Positions 63,879 to 64,000 of a stretch of 64,000 nt of DNA are shown here, piece after piece. Below the pieces are notes generated by a model that was not told the DNA's origin, did not search any database, and saw only the letters and a list, made by a program, of their open reading frames with translations. This DNA comes from an uncultured candidate division Zixibacteria bacterium (lineage in GTDB: Bacteria > Zixibacteria > MSB-5A5 > GN15 > PGXB01): contig CALAMC010000064.1 in NCBI GenBank assembly GCA_937925655.1, positions 13,179 to 77,178 on the forward strand, read 5' to 3'. Made by a program: the position numbers and the translations under genes. How positions within the stretch are numbered: the stretch's first letter is position 1; the number at the start of each line of letters is the position of its first letter.

Positions 63879-64000
63879 GGTGGGATCTTTTACTTGTGGG
63901 CGCTAGACGCCCCGCTTGCCCTGAACTTTGAAGGGTCTGGTGAGGTGAGGCTGTCCCATAAGTTTTAATTGGGGGTGATATTATTTGGTTTTATAATATC

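Larger units (their letters stand above)
63703..64000. other. Terminal intergenic stretch with hairpin and repeat-like words
   Basis: No gene is visible. It includes the 63721-63745 hairpin, CCCACA/TGTGGG words, and 63855-63878, a 24-nt segment similar to 28622-28644. The end of the window cuts the region. Confidence 0.4.

Overview
The window looks like a chromosomal segment of an uncultured Gram-negative bacterium of the FCB type. The best guess is candidate division Zixibacteria or a close relative; this is an inference, because no rRNA is present. Pointers are dockerin-type GDxNxDG repeats at the end of very large secreted proteins, TPR lipoproteins, a PEP-CTERM protein, paired M16 peptidases, outer-membrane barrels, and strong GGAGG ribosome binding sites in moderately GC-rich DNA. 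No tRNA, rRNA, CRISPR array, insertion sequence or integrase was seen.

Layout. 1-351: partial prepilin (minus). 726-7660: plus-strand run nfo, a divergent YchF-like NTPase, lon, nnrE/nnrD fusion, NAD-dependent epimerase. 7668-16199: minus-strand block of secA, HAD phosphatase, active and inactive M16 peptidases, an omptin-like barrel and an alpha/beta hydrolase. 16465-20757: small charged protein, rsgA, MlaD-like protein, GH57 glycoside hydrolase. 20760-22253: GDSL/TPR protein (minus). 22331-28577: tightly overlapping operon of sirtuin, PflX-like radical SAM enzyme, TPR lipoprotein with TonB-like tail, pyrK, pyrD, pyrF. 28578-32588: AT-richer, gene-poor stretch with repeats and hairpins, an unknown secreted protein, a frameshifted TPR gene and an isoprenylcysteine-methyltransferase-like gene. 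32589-37592: barrel protein, RecB/Cas4-like nuclease, cohesin-like protein, TPR lipoprotein, PEP-CTERM protein.

37888-51170 is the most unusual part: a compact phage head gene cluster. It holds portal, large terminase, a prohead-protease-like protein fused to a degenerate ATP-dependent DNA-ligase-like region, decoration protein, HK97-type major capsid protein, probable connector and fibre-like proteins, two proteins with signal peptides, and a holin-like protein. No integrase, replication, small terminase, tape measure or recognisable tail gene accompanies it. It could be a domesticated, gene-transfer-agent-like particle or a remnant prophage. Its strangest points are the protease/ligase-like fusion, a terminase frame without ATG, GTG or TTG start, and exported proteins inside a virion gene block.

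51212-64000: a dockerin protein with C39-like peptidase and a 17-glycine tract, lipA, a REC-GAF-HD-GYP regulator, an M50 membrane protease, a 1686-residue secreted propeller/dockerin protein, a long non-coding gap, and a membrane-anchored thermonuclease. Several genes end at intrinsic terminators whose stems share one core sequence.
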